From NCBI GenBank assembly GCA_023101505.1, contig LVZA01000001.1, forward strand, positions 62,001 through 126,000: a stretch of 64,000 nt of DNA, read 5' to 3'. Shown here piece by piece: positions 61,540 through 64,000 of the stretch. The notes beneath the pieces were generated by a model. It was not told the origin of the DNA and searched no databases. It worked only from the letters and a program-made list of their open reading frames with translations. Position 1 is the first letter of the stretch. Each line of letters opens with the position of its first letter. This DNA is from Pasteurellaceae bacterium Pebbles2 (GTDB lineage: Bacteria; Pseudomonadota; Gammaproteobacteria; Enterobacterales; Pasteurellaceae). Position numbers and translations under genes: made by a program.

Positions 61540-61568
61540 TTGACAACCCCAAAACTTTATACTACTAT
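61540..61568 (+). promoter_or_regulatory. promoter of the c4-like RNA and antirepressor
   Basis: TTGACA (61540-61545) and TACTAT (61563-61568) with a 17-base spacer on the plus strand; expected start near 61575. Confidence 0.75.
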
Positions 61569-61574
61569 CCGTCA

Positions 61575-61638
61575 TAAGGTGTCAGAACCGAACTACTATA
61601 GGCGGATAGTTTGCTAATCGCCACAAGGCGATTTTTTT
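61575..61638 (+). ncRNA. c4-like antisense RNA upstream of an antirepressor gene
   Basis: The segment carries TCAGAA (61582-61587) and TACTATAGGC (61594-61603), which are complementary to TTCTGA (61723-61728) and GCCTATAGTA (61709-61718) in the leader of the next gene. It ends in a terminator AATCGCC/GGCGATT (61616-61633) with TTTTT. Phage P1/P7 c4 RNA works this way, blocking ant expression by pairing downstream. Confidence 0.65.
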
Positions 61639-61788
61639 ATATCCGTAATCTCGTCAAGTCGAGAGGGCGACTAATACAATACCCGAAAGGGGAATACGTC
61701 CAGTCGTTGCCTATAGTACGACTTCTGAACCTCTCGGCACCATTTGTCAGAAAATGGTAAATATTCAGAAAACTATAGGAATGTCAAA

Positions 61789-62460
61789 ATGACAAATCAA
61801 ATCTCTACATTCAATTTTAAATCAAACCCAGTACGTATCGAACTAATCCAAAATGAACCGCACTTTGGCTTAGCTGATGTATGTATTGCATTACATATTG
61901 AAAACTCTCGTCGAGTATCTGCGGATATGTTAGATCAAAAGGGGGTACGCAAAACGTACACCCTTACAAAAGGCGGAAAGCAAGAATTAACATTCATCAA
62001 CGAGCCGAATTTATATCGGATTATTTTCAAATCAAGAAAAGCCGAAGCGGTCGAATTTCAAAACTGGGTATTTGAAGAAGTGTTACCGCAAATTCGCAAA
62101 ACAGGATCTTATTCACAGGCACAGCAATTAGCCTTGCCCGAACCCGAGCCACAAATCAGCAAATCGCTCACCGAGCGTCAATGGCTACAATTCGCCAGCC
62201 ACTGGTTTGCTTTGTACAATATGCTGGATTTAATGGCAGAAATCGAAGCCCCGCTCAAAGCTCTAGGCTCACGCTACGCCAGCACGGCATACACCCACGC
62301 TCACGAATATGTGAACAGCCTTAGAATGATGAAACGCATACTTGAGCCAATGTTGGCGGAGTTCGACATCGACCCAAGCGAAGACGCACATATTCATCTC
62401 GCACTCAAAACCTTGCGAAACTACCAAGTGAAAGGCTTGGCGAAAATCGCAAAAATCTAA
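61789..62460 (+). CDS. BRO-N family antirepressor
   Basis: 223 residues from ATG 61789 (MTNQISTFNFKSNPV), with an AGGAATG site. A BRO-N domain spans about 12-110 (NEPHFGLADVCIALHIENSR, INEPNLYRIIFKSRKAEAVEFQNWVFEEVLPQI); the C-terminal half is helical. Such proteins act as antirepressors. It lies behind the c4-like RNA and shares its promoter, which fits control of ant. The upstream leader contains the complementary regions at 61709-61728. Confidence 0.85.
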   Translation: MTNQISTFNFKSNPVRIELIQNEPHFGLADVCIALHIENSRRVSADMLDQKGVRKTYTLTKGGKQELTFINEPNLYRIIFKSRKAEAVEFQNWVFEEVLPQIRKTGSYSQAQQLALPEPEPQISKSLTERQWLQFASHWFALYNMLDLMAEIEAPLKALGSRYASTAYTHAHEYVNSLRMMKRILEPMLAEFDIDPSEDAHIHLALKTLRNYQVKGLAKIAKI

Positions 62461-62476
62461 AAACTTAACAAAAACC

Positions 62477-62502
62477 AACCGCACTTTATTGTGCGGTTTT
62501 TT
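62477..62502 (+). terminator. terminator after the BRO-N gene
   Basis: AACCGCAC / GTGCGGTT stem, with an uptake core in the arm and loop, then TTTTTTATT on the plus strand. Confidence 0.9.
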
Positions 62503-62517
62503 ATTGGGAATTTTACA

Positions 62518-62898
62518 ATGATTTCACAACTAGACACTGAAGGCTATCTATGGATTGGCGGTAGGATTGGTGAATTTAGGCACACAAAAGACTGCAACGC
62601 TCTTGTTCCGTTGCTTTACGTGATAAATTGGCGTTACAGCTATGATATGCGCAATATCCCCTTTACTTCCCCAATATCAGCCGAACAGCTCGCAAATGAG
62701 CTAAATACCGCAAGAGATAATCTTGGTGCGTATTTTGAAAATGAAGATGGCGATTATGAAATCCCTGATGAAATATCCGAAGAGCAAGCAGAAGAAATCG
62801 AAGAATTATTAGACACTTATGATAAAGCACTCGAACGTTGTATGTTTGCGTTAGATATTCCAGAAATCAAAAACTGTTTATTAGAAATGGAAGAATAA
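62518..62898 (+). CDS. hypothetical early phage protein
   Basis: 126 residues from ATG 62518 (MISQLDTEGYLWIGG); a longer frame from 62491 runs through the terminator and is rejected. The C-terminal half is strongly acidic (ENEDGDYEIPDEISEEQAEE), possibly a DNA-mimic-like feature but unproven. The gene starts a new group of small early genes after the terminator. Function unknown. Confidence 0.6.
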   Translation: MISQLDTEGYLWIGGRIGEFRHTKDCNALVPLLYVINWRYSYDMRNIPFTSPISAEQLANELNTARDNLGAYFENEDGDYEIPDEISEEQAEEIEELLDTYDKALERCMFALDIPEIKNCLLEMEE

Positions 62899-62900
62899 AA

Positions 62901-63254
62901 ATGAACGAACCCAAAATCCCTATCCCCTACTCTGAATTTCACGAATTTATTATTGATGCAACACGCTACCGAATGGAACGACACAGCTACAAAGTTCTCA
63001 CTGGCGTTGAAATGATTAAAAAATACTGGGGATTACTCACCATTGGCACAAAAGATATCATTAAATCAGATGTTGAAAATTTTGTTCAAGAATGTGCTGA
63101 TTGGGAGCTAAGCGAATTTAACCGCCACAATTACCGTGTGTGGAAAAAACTGCTCGCCTGGATTAAAGCCCAACACCACCACCCAAAACCACATCAAAGT
63201 TATATCGAATTACCCATAGTTAGTCAGGAGAAAGTCAATGCTAAAAAGAATTAA
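62901..63254 (+). CDS. hypothetical early phage protein
   Basis: 117 residues, starting 2 bases after the previous stop. No recognised domain; contains two histidine-rich patches (QHHHPKPHQ near residue 92) and is otherwise helical. It overlaps the next gene by 17 bases. Function unknown. Confidence 0.55.
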   Translation: MNEPKIPIPYSEFHEFIIDATRYRMERHSYKVLTGVEMIKKYWGLLTIGTKDIIKSDVENFVQECADWELSEFNRHNYRVWKKLLAWIKAQHHHPKPHQSYIELPIVSQEKVNAKKN

Positions 63255-63480
63255 ACAATGGTTTAGCAAATCCAAAGCAGAATTGTTTGCCGAATTGGAA
63301 AAAGTTCAAAGACAGATGAAAATAGAAGAAGCTGAAGCAATATTATATAAAGCTATATGCAATGAGCAGAAAAAGAAAATCGACGGATTACAAACCGTCA
63401 TTAAAAACCAAGCTAACGACATTGTAAAACTTAAGAAAAAACAACCGCAGTTTAAACGTAAGAAAGGGGGCAAAAAATGA
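63238..63480 (+). CDS. small basic coiled-coil protein
   Basis: 80 residues, very basic at both ends (MLKRIKQWFSKSK, KFKRKKGGKK-like C terminus) with a coiled coil over about 15-65. An AGGAGAAAG site precedes the ATG. It overlaps the previous gene and ends in an ATGA overlap with the next. Function unknown. Confidence 0.55.
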   Translation: MLKRIKQWFSKSKAELFAELEKVQRQMKIEEAEAILYKAICNEQKKKIDGLQTVIKNQANDIVKLKKKQPQFKRKKGGKK

Positions 63481-64000
63481 AATTATTTAATCCTGAAATA
63501 CCACGACCAACATTAGACAATGATGAGCTACGCCGTGAGTTTTTGATAGGTTGGCTTAAAACTTATTATGCTGACGAGCTAAACGAATGGTATGACGACG
63601 GTGATGCTATCGCAGATGACGATATTGTTAATATTGACTATTTTAAAGATCTAGATGAGAAATATTACCTTTGGAGTGATGGAGAAGGATTGATGGAAAA
63701 CCTGATTAGATATGATGGCTGGCATATGTCTGACTGGGAAAATATTCAATCCTTAGATTTCGATAGTAGAGACTTTCTTCAAGCTAAAGTCGAAGAATGG
63801 ATTAGAACAAATAACTATTCTTGCCCATTTAAAGAAGGCGATAAGGTTAAATATCGTAATGAAATAGGTACTATTCAGCCAATTACAGAAGATTATGAAA
63901 TTAGAAATTATACCAACCAAGGAAAATCTATTGTTCAATTCCCTAAACATATCGCTGAAAATGAGCAACTGGCAAAAAATGGGCATTCAGGTTATGTTAA
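63477..64000 (+). CDS. hypothetical acidic early protein, cut by the window edge
   Basis: At least 174 codons from ATG 63477, open to the window end. It is acidic and aromatic-rich (WYDDGDAIADDDIVNIDYF), with several tryptophans. No domain is recognised. Its ATG overlaps the previous stop. The end and any C-terminal domain are beyond the window. Confidence 0.6.
   Translation, partial: MKLFNPEIPRPTLDNDELRREFLIGWLKTYYADELNEWYDDGDAIADDDIVNIDYFKDLDEKYYLWSDGEGLMENLIRYDGWHMSDWENIQSLDFDSRDFLQAKVEEWIRTNNYSCPFKEGDKVKYRNEIGTIQPITEDYEIRNYTNQGKSIVQFPKHIAENEQLAKNGHSGYV

Larger units (their letters stand above)
23112..64000. mobile_element. lambda-like siphovirus prophage (right part beyond window)
   Basis: A continuous set of phage modules lies downstream of ssrA: tail tip, tail, head, packaging, lysis, antitermination, replication, immunity and recombination, in lambda-like order. 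The J, I, K, L, M and G/T homologues and the O, P, NinB, NinG, CI and Cro set define a lambda-type temperate siphovirus. All structural genes are intact apart from one poly-G-broken gene. The integrase and right attachment site are not in the window. Host uptake cores occur throughout, suggesting long residence in Haemophilus-type hosts. Confidence 0.95.

Overview
The window comes from a gammaproteobacterium of the Pasteurellaceae, most likely Haemophilus or a close relative. The reasons are the many copies of the Haemophilus-type DNA uptake core AAGTGCGGT/ACCGCACTT on both strands, often paired as inverted repeats that act as terminators; an AT-rich base composition; and a tmRNA whose tag reads ANDEQYALAA. 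I cannot fix the species from sequence alone.

Positions 1-23111 are ordinary chromosome: an RNase AM-type PHP phosphoesterase, pyrD, pepN, an NlpC-type lipoprotein hydrolase, ihfA, pheT, a small exported protein lying between pheT and pheS, bioD, recD-recB, metX (with MetJ boxes), sanA, epmC, dinB, an OLD-family nuclease, the lysine exporter lysO, and ssrA.

Positions 23112-64000 are a lambda-like siphovirus prophage with one end at the 3' end of ssrA. Its other end, and presumably the integrase, lie beyond the window. Reading from ssrA inwards, the minus-strand late operon runs backwards: tail-tip genes (including a gene broken by a 13-base poly-G tract), J, I, K, L, tape measure, M, a G/GT pair with a -1 frameshift signal, tail tube, neck proteins, capsid, scaffold, a Rha-type gene, a candidate immunity gene, a MuF protein carrying a C-terminal HExxH domain, portal, terminase, spanins, endolysin and holin. 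The control and replication block follows: hicAB, Q, ninG, ninB, P, O (with iterons), antirepressor, cII and cro. The divergent cI then opens the plus-strand arm: a two-gene module in the rex position, higBA (minus strand), a pL promoter with three operators, a boxA and a structured leader, then Gp157, ERF, SSB, an Ibs-like type I toxin locus, a PemK/MazF-like toxin, a c4-like RNA with its antirepressor, and small early genes.

The control logic is lambda-like. CI has LexA-type cleavage residues. CI and Cro share almost the same recognition helix. Operators of the form ATCAC-N5-GTGAT occur at both pR and pL, with a further near-match at a promoter near 60.65 kb. A candidate late promoter followed by a terminator suits Q antitermination. 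The most notable items are the MuF-metallopeptidase with a coupled downstream gene (a likely polymorphic toxin/immunity pair), the phase-variable tail-region gene, the Ibs/Sib-like type I toxin-antitoxin locus, and the N-less pL leader with boxA.
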